From positions 1 to 64,000 of the forward strand of contig JABWAT010000016.1 of NCBI GenBank assembly GCA_013360915.1: a stretch of DNA of 64,000 bases, given 5' to 3'. Origin of the DNA: Bacteroidota bacterium (lineage in GTDB: Bacteria; Bacteroidota; JABWAT01). This document shows positions 46,067-54,940 of this stretch, piece by piece; positions within the stretch are counted from its first letter, which is position 1; every line of letters begins with the position of its first letter. The position numbers and the translations under genes were made by a program. The notes under the pieces were generated by a model, which did no database searches, was not told where the DNA came from, and saw nothing but the letters and a program-made list of their open reading frames with translations.

Positions 46067-46819
46067 ATGAAAATCAATACAGACATTAACATACTTGGCG
46101 GATTAACCAACTGGGGACTGATAAATAAATTCATTCCCAAGGTTAATCAATTCGATCAGATGCAGGAGCCAACGGGTATTTACTCTGGAATCAGAACCCA
46201 GAAATCGGTTCAGCGATTTGAACGGGCTATCAGAAAAACATTGTTGCACTTTGAATCACCCGACCTTAAAAATCTTTACACAACTATCCTTGCAGAGGAA
46301 GGAATTTCACCAGATTGCATGCTCATGCTTTTCTGGAACACCTCCAGAAACAATGAACTGTTCTGGTATTTAAATCAGGAAGTGTTTTTTCCTTTTTTTT
46401 ATTCGGGAAAACTTATGATCCGGAAAGAGGACGTGAAGGCGTGTATTCTTGAACTGAAAGAAAAGGAACCCCAGTTAAAGGGATGGAGTCTTGAAACGAT
46501 TGATGTTGTTGCCAGAAAGTACCTCGCTCTTCTTAAACACTTTTCGCTTGTCACCCCGACTTATCTCAAGGAAATCCTTCATCCGTATTATACCGACCGG
46601 GTCTTTATCCTGTTTATTTATTGGATCAAGGCGGTAGAAAAACGGTCTAATTTGCTGGAGAGTTCCTGGTTGGAATATGCGTTGTCTGAGAGAGGTGTAT
46701 TTCTGGACAGACTGATGAAAAAAAAGTACGCTCCTTACTATAGCTTTACCTATACTGGCAATAGCTTATCTGTAAACTTACTTTTAGACTATAGTCGGAT
46801 TTACCATGCCATTAAATAA
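46067..46819 (+). CDS. brxA: BREX protein BrxA (DUF1819)
   Basis: A 250-residue protein that heads the BREX operon. It has the DUF1819 pattern: LGGLTNWGLINKFIPKVNQ-like opening, NTSRNNELFWYLNQEVFFPFFYSGKLMIRKED, and the later WLEYALSERGVF. BrxA is a small helical, DNA-binding-like protein (NusB-like fold in known structures) that is needed in some BREX systems. It overlaps brxB by 14 bases. Codon use is A/T-rich compared with the genes to its left. Confidence 0.88.
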   Translation: MKINTDINILGGLTNWGLINKFIPKVNQFDQMQEPTGIYSGIRTQKSVQRFERAIRKTLLHFESPDLKNLYTTILAEEGISPDCMLMLFWNTSRNNELFWYLNQEVFFPFFYSGKLMIRKEDVKACILELKEKEPQLKGWSLETIDVVARKYLALLKHFSLVTPTYLKEILHPYYTDRVFILFIYWIKAVEKRSNLLESSWLEYALSERGVFLDRLMKKKYAPYYSFTYTGNSLSVNLLLDYSRIYHAIK

Positions 46820-47363
46820 CCCCGAACAACTCATTTCAGAGATCAAGCGCCTGGTTGAGTCTGACAGAAGATCTGAGGTCAGGCTGAATGCCAATGGAGG
46901 AAATTCCATTCTCCTGATATGTGAACCGATGAAGGAAAAAGAATTCATTGACCACCTTGGAAAGTTATTGCCAACGGAGGATTATTCGCTGATCGACCTG
47001 AACGACTGTCTTATTCATTTTGTAAGTAATCAAAAAGATGAATTGAAACAATTATATGAGTTGTTGCAATCGGCGACCCATCAGATTTTCAGAGCCCCGG
47101 ATCGAGAAGAATCAAACGACCTGTATAGGATTATTATGGAAACGATCAGGGAAACGTTTCGGAATGATAAAGTTCCCGTTTTAATCAACACAGGTGCTCT
47201 GTTTGGAACCGGAATCCACAATATCCATATCATGGAACATGACGTGGTCATGAAAGCTGGTTTGCCGTTGGTTATTCTGTATCCGGCCACGATTGAACCT
47301 GACAGAATTTTATTCCTTGGTAAACATCCTGCATCAAAATACCGTTGTATGATTATTCAATAA
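46806..47363 (+). CDS. brxB: BREX protein BrxB (DUF1788)
   Basis: A 185-residue DUF1788 protein: NPEQLISEIKRLVESD near the start, FIDHLGKLLPTEDYSLIDLND, and the conserved C-terminal LINTGALFGTGIHNIH, LPLVILYPATIEPDRILFLGKHPASKYRCMII. BrxB is an essential core component in type 1 BREX, thought to work with BrxC, PglX and PglZ. It overlaps brxA and is followed by brxC after 16 bp. Confidence 0.92.
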   Translation: MPLNNPEQLISEIKRLVESDRRSEVRLNANGGNSILLICEPMKEKEFIDHLGKLLPTEDYSLIDLNDCLIHFVSNQKDELKQLYELLQSATHQIFRAPDREESNDLYRIIMETIRETFRNDKVPVLINTGALFGTGIHNIHIMEHDVVMKAGLPLVILYPATIEPDRILFLGKHPASKYRCMIIQ

Positions 47364-47379
47364 TTGCGAAACATCAACC

Positions 47380-50300
47380 ATGCTTATAAAAGACATCTTA
47401 ACCATCGATCTGAGTGAAGACATTAAAAACGTGATTGACCTGGAGGATACCTCTGAAGGTGCCATTCAATCCGAGATTGAGAACTATATTATTACAGATG
47501 GATTGGCCAAGGAGTATGGAGACTTTGTTTCTGTTTATACTTCAAATATCACTGAAACCGGCGTATGGTTATCTGGTTTTTACGGATCAGGAAAGTCCTA
47601 CTTTGGTAAATTACTCGGGTACATGATGAGCAACCGGCTCATCAATGGAACCCCTGCCCGGGAACGGATTTTACAACGGTTTACCGGCATTGAAGATGAA
47701 GCATTGGTGAAAAATGCTATTTCAAAACTAAACAGTATCAACTCACGACTTGTTTTTATGGACATTGCAAAACAGGATACATCGAAAGGTTTTTCGTACG
47801 CCCTGTTCCGCAATTTTCTGAAATCACTAGATTTACCAGAGAATGAACACGGCTTTTTGTTGTTTTCATTGATGTGTAATGCCACCTATGGCAATGTGGA
47901 AGATTTTCTCCAGGATAAATTGGGTAAATCCTGGAATAACCTGAAAAGCAACCGTATCGTTTACATTGGCACTATTAAAGAAATTTACCTGGGTTTGGGT
48001 AATTCTGAATCCGACTATCAAACAATACTTACCACCATCCGCAGAGAAATAGATGAGTTCAGTGCTTCCAGATTGCGGGAAGAATTAAATACCTATTTTA
48101 AAGCGGTCAGGGACGAAAAGGTGGTGTTCCTGTTCGATGAAGCCAGTGAGGCCATCAACCAGAAAAAATTTACTCTGCTGGATTTGGAAGGCCTCAGTGA
48201 ATCGCTCTCCTCATTGGGCGGCAGAGTCTGGACCATTGCCATCGCTCAGGAAAAGCTGGATGATGTCATTAACAATTCAAACATCAGCAAAGCCCAGCTC
48301 ACCAAGGTGACCGATCGCTTTAAAACGAAAATTCATCTGGAAGCGACTGAAGTCGATGTGATAATCAGAAGCCGACTGTTGAAAAAAAAGGATGATGCGG
48401 TTACAAAACTGAAAACACATTACCAGCAACATGCCGGTAAAATTGCAGATCACAGCGGACTGACCGGAGCCGGAAAAACGGAAAGCGAACAGTCCTATGT
48501 TACCTACTACCCCTTCTACCAGAACCAGTTTGGCCTGTTACAGAATTTTCTATTCGGAAGACAGGGATATGCCTCAACCAAAGTGGCTGCAAGGGGGATG
48601 ATCATTACTACCTATGACATTCTGAAACATGAAATTCAGAGTGAAAACCTTTTCCATATTGCTACCGGTTGGCAGATCGCCAAAGAGGCTCAGCCCCAGC
48701 CACCAGTTCGGTTGGTAAACCGGTTTTCGAATGCGGAATCCATCCTGCGTCAGGAAAAGAGTGATATTTCAGGCCGTCGTTTGCTTGAAACGATCCATTT
48801 TCTCACAGAAGCAGAAGTTGCACCGGCTACCTTGAGTAACATTGTTAAAGCCTATATCAAGACACCCGATGAGTTTCATTCCGCACAAGGATTGATTACA
48901 AAAGCGCTGGATATGCTGGTGGAGCATAAAATTTTGCTTCACTCAAACGGAACCTTCCGGATTACCACAGACATCGAGCAGCGACTGCTTGATGAAATGA
49001 ATCAATTTCCGGTTCAGATTTTTAAAAAGAAGCAGCAGATTATCTCTGCTTTTAAAAATACCGGTTTCATAAAAACAGTCAGCAGAATTAACGAAAACTC
49101 TGCGACTTTTGATTTCTATATCACGTCCGAAAACGATGATGAACTGACCTCGCCGGCATTAAAGCAATTAAAACTGAAGGTCAAAAGTCTTTACGGTTTC
49201 AGTGACGACCGCAGTTCGGATATTGAACAATTAAAAACTCAGTTTCAAAATGATAAGGATGTTATCTGGCTGGCTCCGGATAACCGTCATTTCAGGGAGA
49301 TTGACCGGTTACTGGATGAGGTGGAACGGATTAGATACCTGGAAGAGAAATACTCCAACCCAAATTCTGATGAAGGTATCATTATCCGTGCCTTTCAGGC
49401 CGAACGCTCAGTTAAAGAAAACAGGCTGAAGGAACTGGTTGAACTTTCTTTAATGGAAGGCACTTCTGTTTATTTGTACAACACGGCCCAATTGGACAAG
49501 AACAATTGGCAGGCAACCATTTCCGGTTTGCAGCGACAAATCATTCAGAATGTGTACAGTCAACGGCTGACCGCTCAATTAACCGATGCCATTGCCGAAC
49601 GGATTATTAAGGAAGGTAACAACCAACGGCTTCATACCTTTTTTACCGGACTTGGTGCCGACTTTCAGTTTTTTGATGCGCAGGGAACCTTTGTCGGAGA
49701 GACTCTTAAGCCAGCCGAACTTATCCTCTTCAAAATCAGAAACACCTTTGTCGATGGGGCTACCCTGGAAAGGGAATTTGAACAGCCCCCGACCGGCTTC
49801 AGCTTCGGAACCGTAATAACCACGCTGGCGGCCCTGATGCGCGGTAACAAAATCATGGCTCGTTACAACGGATCGGATAAATTCAGTTGGAAAGATGATG
49901 GCGTTGCCGTCATTTTCAGTAATTCACGGGAATTCAGAAAGGCAAGCTTTAAAGCGGTTGCCAGATCTTTGTCTGCGGCTCAGAAAAATGTAATGGTCAC
50001 CACGCTTCAGGAACTGGAGTATGAAATCCATACAGGCAAAAAAATTGACTGGAATATCAACGATTTTGATCTGGTAATTGCTGTGCGGGAATTGGCCAAA
50101 CGGTTCTGCGATAAAGTTGAGGATATGAAGCGGCAGAACAGGGATTTTGATACTCTTTTCAGCAACCTGGAAACCATTAAAGATCGTTTGGCCGCCTTTA
50201 CCGGTGCTGTCAGCGAAGCCAACTACATCGACAAGGCAGAAAACTTTTTGTCCAATAAGGCATCGTATGCCGATTATGTTATTGAGATCGCCCGGACAGA

Positions 50301-50973
50301 AAAATTCATCCGAAACAACCTGGAAAAAATCAGACTGTGGAAAGTCTTTGCAGATGGTGTGATGGATGAATTGGCCAAGGCAGCAAAATCGGATGAGTCC
50401 ATAACCGCACTGGTTACCACTTTTAACAGTTTGTACAAGGGTGAAGTGGTAAAGAATTTTGCTGAACTTCAGAAAACGGTGCAGAAAATAAAGGATTCCT
50501 ATTTTGCCCTGATGCAGGCTGCGGCTACCGAGATGGCAGCCAGATACACCACACTTCAGAAAAATGCCGATGACCTGCTGAAAGAAATGGCTTCATTGCC
50601 ATCTGGTCTGAATGACACTGCGTATGAAAAAGCAAAAAACATTTTACAATATGCGGTCCACCGTACCGCTGCCTCTGTGGAAATTGACTATGATGTAAAG
50701 GATAAGAAAACCCGGTTCACCTATTCTGAAATGCTTTCTTTTATTCAACTGTATAACAGTTATAAAACTGATCTGGAAATCATCAGATCAGGACTGATTC
50801 GTACAGAACCGCCAAAACCGGCACCCGGTGCAACTGCAGCAGCGACAAGAAAAACCTATTCTGCAACGTTGCCCGGCAAAAAGGTCAAAGTAAGTGAATA
50901 CAAAGTCTGGCTGCAGCAGGAGCTGCAAAAACTGGCGGGCGCTGCAGACAATGATGACATCGAGATCAACTGA
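47380..50973 (+). CDS. brxC: BREX P-loop ATPase BrxC
   Basis: A 1197-residue ATPase of the length usual for BrxC/PglY. The Walker A motif GFYGSGKSYFGKL lies at about 67-79 after ITETGVWLS; a Walker B-like VVFLFDEASEAI is at about 247-258. Long helical regions fill the rest, including FGRQGYASTKVAARGMI. BrxC is needed for both methylation and phage exclusion. A Pro/Ala/Thr-rich linker lies at about 1148-1165 before a short C-terminal piece with VSEYKVWLQQEL. 206 bp separate it from pglX. Confidence 0.94.
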   Translation: MLIKDILTIDLSEDIKNVIDLEDTSEGAIQSEIENYIITDGLAKEYGDFVSVYTSNITETGVWLSGFYGSGKSYFGKLLGYMMSNRLINGTPARERILQRFTGIEDEALVKNAISKLNSINSRLVFMDIAKQDTSKGFSYALFRNFLKSLDLPENEHGFLLFSLMCNATYGNVEDFLQDKLGKSWNNLKSNRIVYIGTIKEIYLGLGNSESDYQTILTTIRREIDEFSASRLREELNTYFKAVRDEKVVFLFDEASEAINQKKFTLLDLEGLSESLSSLGGRVWTIAIAQEKLDDVINNSNISKAQLTKVTDRFKTKIHLEATEVDVIIRSRLLKKKDDAVTKLKTHYQQHAGKIADHSGLTGAGKTESEQSYVTYYPFYQNQFGLLQNFLFGRQGYASTKVAARGMIITTYDILKHEIQSENLFHIATGWQIAKEAQPQPPVRLVNRFSNAESILRQEKSDISGRRLLETIHFLTEAEVAPATLSNIVKAYIKTPDEFHSAQGLITKALDMLVEHKILLHSNGTFRITTDIEQRLLDEMNQFPVQIFKKKQQIISAFKNTGFIKTVSRINENSATFDFYITSENDDELTSPALKQLKLKVKSLYGFSDDRSSDIEQLKTQFQNDKDVIWLAPDNRHFREIDRLLDEVERIRYLEEKYSNPNSDEGIIIRAFQAERSVKENRLKELVELSLMEGTSVYLYNTAQLDKNNWQATISGLQRQIIQNVYSQRLTAQLTDAIAERIIKEGNNQRLHTFFTGLGADFQFFDAQGTFVGETLKPAELILFKIRNTFVDGATLEREFEQPPTGFSFGTVITTLAALMRGNKIMARYNGSDKFSWKDDGVAVIFSNSREFRKASFKAVARSLSAAQKNVMVTTLQELEYEIHTGKKIDWNINDFDLVIAVRELAKRFCDKVEDMKRQNRDFDTLFSNLETIKDRLAAFTGAVSEANYIDKAENFLSNKASYADYVIEIARTEKFIRNNLEKIRLWKVFADGVMDELAKAAKSDESITALVTTFNSLYKGEVVKNFAELQKTVQKIKDSYFALMQAAATEMAARYTTLQKNADDLLKEMASLPSGLNDTAYEKAKNILQYAVHRTAASVEIDYDVKDKKTRFTYSEMLSFIQLYNSYKTDLEIIRSGLIRTEPPKPAPGATAAATRKTYSATLPGKKVKVSEYKVWLQQELQKLAGAADNDDIEIN

Positions 50974-51179
50974 ACAATTACGATTGAAACAAGAGAACAT
51001 CATACAGCAAAAAAGTTATTCGTTCCCCATAAAAGTGGTGACTGTTTGCCGTCTTTTAATGGAAGAGAAAAAAGAGTATGTAATTTAAAAACAACTGCTC
51101 AGATCTGGTACATCAATTGGAGCAATTAATAAGACCATGCGATCTAAACTTAATAACCGTCATTCGAAATTGAATTAAA
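50974..51179. other. Gap between brxC and pglX
   Basis: 206 bp of A/T-rich sequence in an otherwise tight operon. No gene, hairpin terminator or consensus promoter pair was recognised. A separate promoter for pglX is possible. Confidence 0.5.
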
Positions 51180-54100
51180 ATGAAATTAGCCGATCACGTT
51201 GAACATATCCGCCAGCTTATTGATACTGCCTTCCGCAACCGGTTGGGCCGGATGGGCATTACTGCAAAAACCTTGCAGCCGGTAGAGACAATCCATGCCG
51301 ATTACCATGCAGAAAGAAAGCGGATTGAAGCCATCCGTGAAGTATGGATCGCAGAAACCCGTTCGGCAGCAGAAGCTTACGAAAAACTGGTCGAAGAATT
51401 TACTTTTACCCTGTTTAACCGCCTTTCTGCGCTGAAGGTGATGGAAGCTCATACGCTCCACCCGGAAATTGTGACCCGCAGAAGCCAGCACGGAGACCGA
51501 TCATTTGCTCACCGGCATTGGCTCGAACAAAATCCGGATGGGCGGAACCTGGAAGCGGAAGGTCTGGTCGGGTTTCTTGAGGATCAGTTGTCTGCATTGG
51601 CCGGTGACATTCCCCTGTTCAGTCCTCAGTACCCTTACCATTTATTGCCAACGGCCATTGAGCTTAACGGCATTATCAGTGCATTTAATCAGATTGAGGG
51701 TGATGCGCAGGTAGAAGAGGCAATCTGGCAGAGTGATGACGTGCTCGGTTGGCTTTACGAAAGCTACAACAACACCAAAAAAGCTGCCCACAAAGAAAGC
51801 GGCGATAAAACCGAATACAATAAAGTCAGTATTCAAAGTCAGGTTTATACACCCCGATGGGTGGTTAAGTTTTTAGTGGATAACAGTCTGGGAAAACTCT
51901 ACCTGGAAATGTATCCTGACAGTGAGATCAGAAACCACTACAAAATTGCGAATTTATCAAAAACCAGAACCCGGGAACCCAAACCGCTAACGGAAATAAA
52001 GCTGATTGACCCTGCCACGGGCAGCGGTAATTTTTTACTGTATGGTTTTGATCTTTTTTATGACCTGTACACCGACCAGATTGAAAACTACGGTGCCGAC
52101 TATGATGAACGTAACCTGCCTGAACTCATCATTACCCATAACCTGCACGGCATTGATCTGGATGACCGGGCCATTCAATTGGCGCAGCTGGGATTGTACA
52201 TCAAGGCAAAGCGGAAGAAGCGGTCTGCCAGAATTGAACACTTTAATGTGGTAAGCTCCGATTTCTATCTGCCGGAATATGCCGCCGTTAAACATCTGTT
52301 TGAAGGCGACAAACCCCTGAGCCCCGAACTTGAACGGATTGTTACCGATCTCTGGACCGATCTGCAGCAGGCGTATAAATTTGGTGCGCTGATCAGGCTG
52401 GAAGAAAAGTTCAGCATCCGCCTGCACGGACTTGTACAGCAATTCGGGCAGTTTCAGATCGGGTTTTTCGATGAACAGACCCTGGCCAGTTATGATGGAT
52501 TCAGAGAAAACTTTTTTGCCAACCTGCAAAAGGCCGTGGTACAAAACACCGCCAAACAGGGACAATCTTTTCTGAACACCAAAACCCAGGATGCCATCAC
52601 CTTCCTGCAGCTCCTGACCCAGAAATACGATGTGGCGGTTGCCAACCCGCCTTATACCGACAGTTCAGACTTCGGACCGGATCTCAAAAATTTTGTTGAA
52701 ACCAACTACCGCCAGCCTTACAAGTTTAACACAAATCTTTATGCTACGTTTATAAAAAGGTGCTATGAGTTAACTAACGAACAGGGTAAAATGGCGTTGA
52801 TTCATCCGTTAACTTTTATGTACATCTCAAGCTTTGAAGACGTAAGAAGATTCTTACTTGAAAAGACAACCATTGATTTGTTTGTTGAATTTGGCTTGGG
52901 TGGGGTATTCACTTCAAAAGTTGATGTTGATGTTTGTGCTTATGTAATAAAAAAAGTACCAACAAAAAATCATGAGTCATTTTTCATGAATTTACAGGAT
53001 TATAAGGGATTAAAAGTAAAAAGGAGTATTTTTGAAGAGGCTTATATTGACTACCTCAATTCTCACCACAACAAACATAATTTCAAATTAAACCAAGAAA
53101 AACTCAAAATCATCGAAGGCTGGCCGTTTATTTACTGGATCAGTGATGGGTTTCGGGAGAAGTTTAGGGGGGAGAGTATTGATGCAAATTTTAAACCTAC
53201 TGTTGGTTTGATGACAGGTAATAATGACAAATATTTACGCTTTCATTGGGAAGTTATAAAGAGTGATATTTCTGAAAATTATTCCATTGATAAGAAAAAA
53301 TGGATACCATATCAAAAAGGTGGTGAATACAATAAATGGTATGGCAACAATTGGCTTATTGTAAATTATAGTAATAATGGAATTGAATTGGCGTCAAGAA
53401 CAAACAAGAACTTCTATTTCAAGCCTGGTGTTACTTATTCTGCCACATCATCAAAGGGTGTATCTTATAGAGTTTTACCACCCAATCAAATATTCGATAT
53501 CAAAGGTTCTTGCGTTTTTCCAGTTTCAGATGAAGGTAACATATTATATTCCTGTGCATTACTAAATTCCAAGCTTGCAACTTATATTATTTCATGTCTA
53601 AATGCTACCGTTGAAACCCAAACAGGAGATGTTAAACGAATTCCATTTATCAAACCACCCCAACTTCTAGAAGACAACATTGCTGCCCTGGCAGGTGAGA
53701 ATGTTGAAATCAAAAAGCAACTCAACTCTTACCGTATTATAGAAACCAATTACCAGCAAAACCCATTATCTGCTTTTTCAGAGGCTTCTCTGAGAGACCG
53801 GTTACTTTCGTTCCTCAATTTTGAGAATGCCCGGTTAACCCAGGTTCTGTTAAATGAAGCCGTCATCAATGAACTCATTTTCAAAGTCTATGAGCTGAGT
53901 GAAGAAGACCGGTTGCAGGTCGAGACCAAAATGGGAAAACCGGTGGGTCAATTGGGAATTACGAAGGAAGCAAGTACGAATTACGAAAGGGAAATGACGA
54001 ATGGCGAAATCAAACTGAACCCAATCGTACTTGAACATGTAAAGAAGCTGCCGGTTATTGAGTTTGACGAAGAAAAAAAACGGCAGATTGTTTCAGAGTT

Positions 54101-54878
54101 TGGTGCTTTGTACCAGAGCAACAATGATCTCGAAGAATTCTGCATCCGTCATCAGGTGAATCCCGTCAACGTCTGGTCCTGGTTTAAAGAAAGCCGGGTG
54201 TTGCCTCAGGCCCGTGCAGCAGAAATTGCACTTGAGTTTCTGGCAGATGCCTTCCGCAGCATTCTTATGGCAGATGAAGATGGCATGGTACCATTGGTCG
54301 GTCTTCCCGGTGAACCCCGGCTTTACGACCGGTTTGAGGCGTATTGTTACGAAAACGGGTTCACCTCCGCCCAGATTATGCAGATAGACGGTCTGCTTGG
54401 CCGTCCGGTTGGTGAGTATATTGAGCAGTTTTTCTTCGAAGATTTGTGTAATCTTCTCAATATTTTTCGACACCTGCCCAAGACGCCGTTCATCTGGCAT
54501 CTCAGCAGCGGTGAGCATCAGGGGTTCGAGGTCTACATCATTATTTACAAATGGAACCGGGATAGTTTATACAAACTGAAAAGCAGTTATCTGAGCAAAC
54601 GCACCGAAAGTCTTCAGTTCAGGCTTCAGCATCTGGGAGACAGTTTAACAGCTCAGGCTCAATCAGAAAAAGAAACCATCAGACTGCAACTTCAGGAGAT
54701 AGACCGGTTTGCCCAAAAGCTTGATGAACTCATAGCCGAAGGTTACGATCCCAAATTGGATGATGGCGTGGGTAAAAACATCGCCCCGTTACAGAAAAAA
54801 GGACTGCTGAGAGCAGAAGTCCTGAAGTCTGCCGGCAAAAACTCGCAGCTTGAAAAATATCTGAAAGCAGATTGGTGA
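51180..54878 (+). CDS. pglX: BREX-1 adenine-specific DNA methyltransferase PglX
   Basis: A 1232-residue class I SAM-dependent N6-adenine methyltransferase that marks host DNA. SAM-binding DPATGSGNFLL lies at about 277-287, and the catalytic NPPY in VAVANPPYTDSSDFG at about 488-502. HGIDLDDRAIQLAQLGLY is between them. Residues about 515-820 (52720-53640) are coded in much more A/T-rich DNA and should contain the target-recognition domain. Just beyond (53951-54010) a stretch with 7-bp-period sequence codes for the KEASTNYEREMTNGE segment. The C-terminal part includes WSWFKESRVLPQARAAEIALEFLAD. No frameshift is seen. Confidence 0.95.
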   Translation: MKLADHVEHIRQLIDTAFRNRLGRMGITAKTLQPVETIHADYHAERKRIEAIREVWIAETRSAAEAYEKLVEEFTFTLFNRLSALKVMEAHTLHPEIVTRRSQHGDRSFAHRHWLEQNPDGRNLEAEGLVGFLEDQLSALAGDIPLFSPQYPYHLLPTAIELNGIISAFNQIEGDAQVEEAIWQSDDVLGWLYESYNNTKKAAHKESGDKTEYNKVSIQSQVYTPRWVVKFLVDNSLGKLYLEMYPDSEIRNHYKIANLSKTRTREPKPLTEIKLIDPATGSGNFLLYGFDLFYDLYTDQIENYGADYDERNLPELIITHNLHGIDLDDRAIQLAQLGLYIKAKRKKRSARIEHFNVVSSDFYLPEYAAVKHLFEGDKPLSPELERIVTDLWTDLQQAYKFGALIRLEEKFSIRLHGLVQQFGQFQIGFFDEQTLASYDGFRENFFANLQKAVVQNTAKQGQSFLNTKTQDAITFLQLLTQKYDVAVANPPYTDSSDFGPDLKNFVETNYRQPYKFNTNLYATFIKRCYELTNEQGKMALIHPLTFMYISSFEDVRRFLLEKTTIDLFVEFGLGGVFTSKVDVDVCAYVIKKVPTKNHESFFMNLQDYKGLKVKRSIFEEAYIDYLNSHHNKHNFKLNQEKLKIIEGWPFIYWISDGFREKFRGESIDANFKPTVGLMTGNNDKYLRFHWEVIKSDISENYSIDKKKWIPYQKGGEYNKWYGNNWLIVNYSNNGIELASRTNKNFYFKPGVTYSATSSKGVSYRVLPPNQIFDIKGSCVFPVSDEGNILYSCALLNSKLATYIISCLNATVETQTGDVKRIPFIKPPQLLEDNIAALAGENVEIKKQLNSYRIIETNYQQNPLSAFSEASLRDRLLSFLNFENARLTQVLLNEAVINELIFKVYELSEEDRLQVETKMGKPVGQLGITKEASTNYEREMTNGEIKLNPIVLEHVKKLPVIEFDEEKKRQIVSEFGALYQSNNDLEEFCIRHQVNPVNVWSWFKESRVLPQARAAEIALEFLADAFRSILMADEDGMVPLVGLPGEPRLYDRFEAYCYENGFTSAQIMQIDGLLGRPVGEYIEQFFFEDLCNLLNIFRHLPKTPFIWHLSSGEHQGFEVYIIIYKWNRDSLYKLKSSYLSKRTESLQFRLQHLGDSLTAQAQSEKETIRLQLQEIDRFAQKLDELIAEGYDPKLDDGVGKNIAPLQKKGLLRAEVLKSAGKNSQLEKYLKADW
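53951..54010 (+). repeat. 7-bp-period repeat inside pglX
   Basis: A/G-rich sequence of repeated units related to CGAATTA (CGAATTA, CGAAAGG, GAAATGA, CGAATGG) within the open frame of pglX. It resembles the intergenic heptad sequence at 54886 and 56467. Three units make 21 bp, so the frame is kept when units come and go in threes. Confidence 0.65.
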
Positions 54879-54885
54879 GAAGATG

Positions 54886-54916
54886 GTCAATTATCAATTA
54901 CGAATTATGAATTACG
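54886..54916. repeat. ATTACGA-type heptad repeat after pglX
   Basis: Consecutive 7-bp units ATTACGA, ATTATGA and ATTACGC with a partial unit before them, in the 62-bp gap between pglX and the AlbA_2 gene. Confidence 0.7.
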
Positions 54917-54940
54917 CGGGTTATCAAGTGCGGAATTTAA

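Noticed and set aside
53377-53565. Open frame inside the A/T-rich part of pglX on the same strand
   Set aside because: It is a shadow of the pglX frame; no start signal or recognisable product, and the pglX frame is intact through it.
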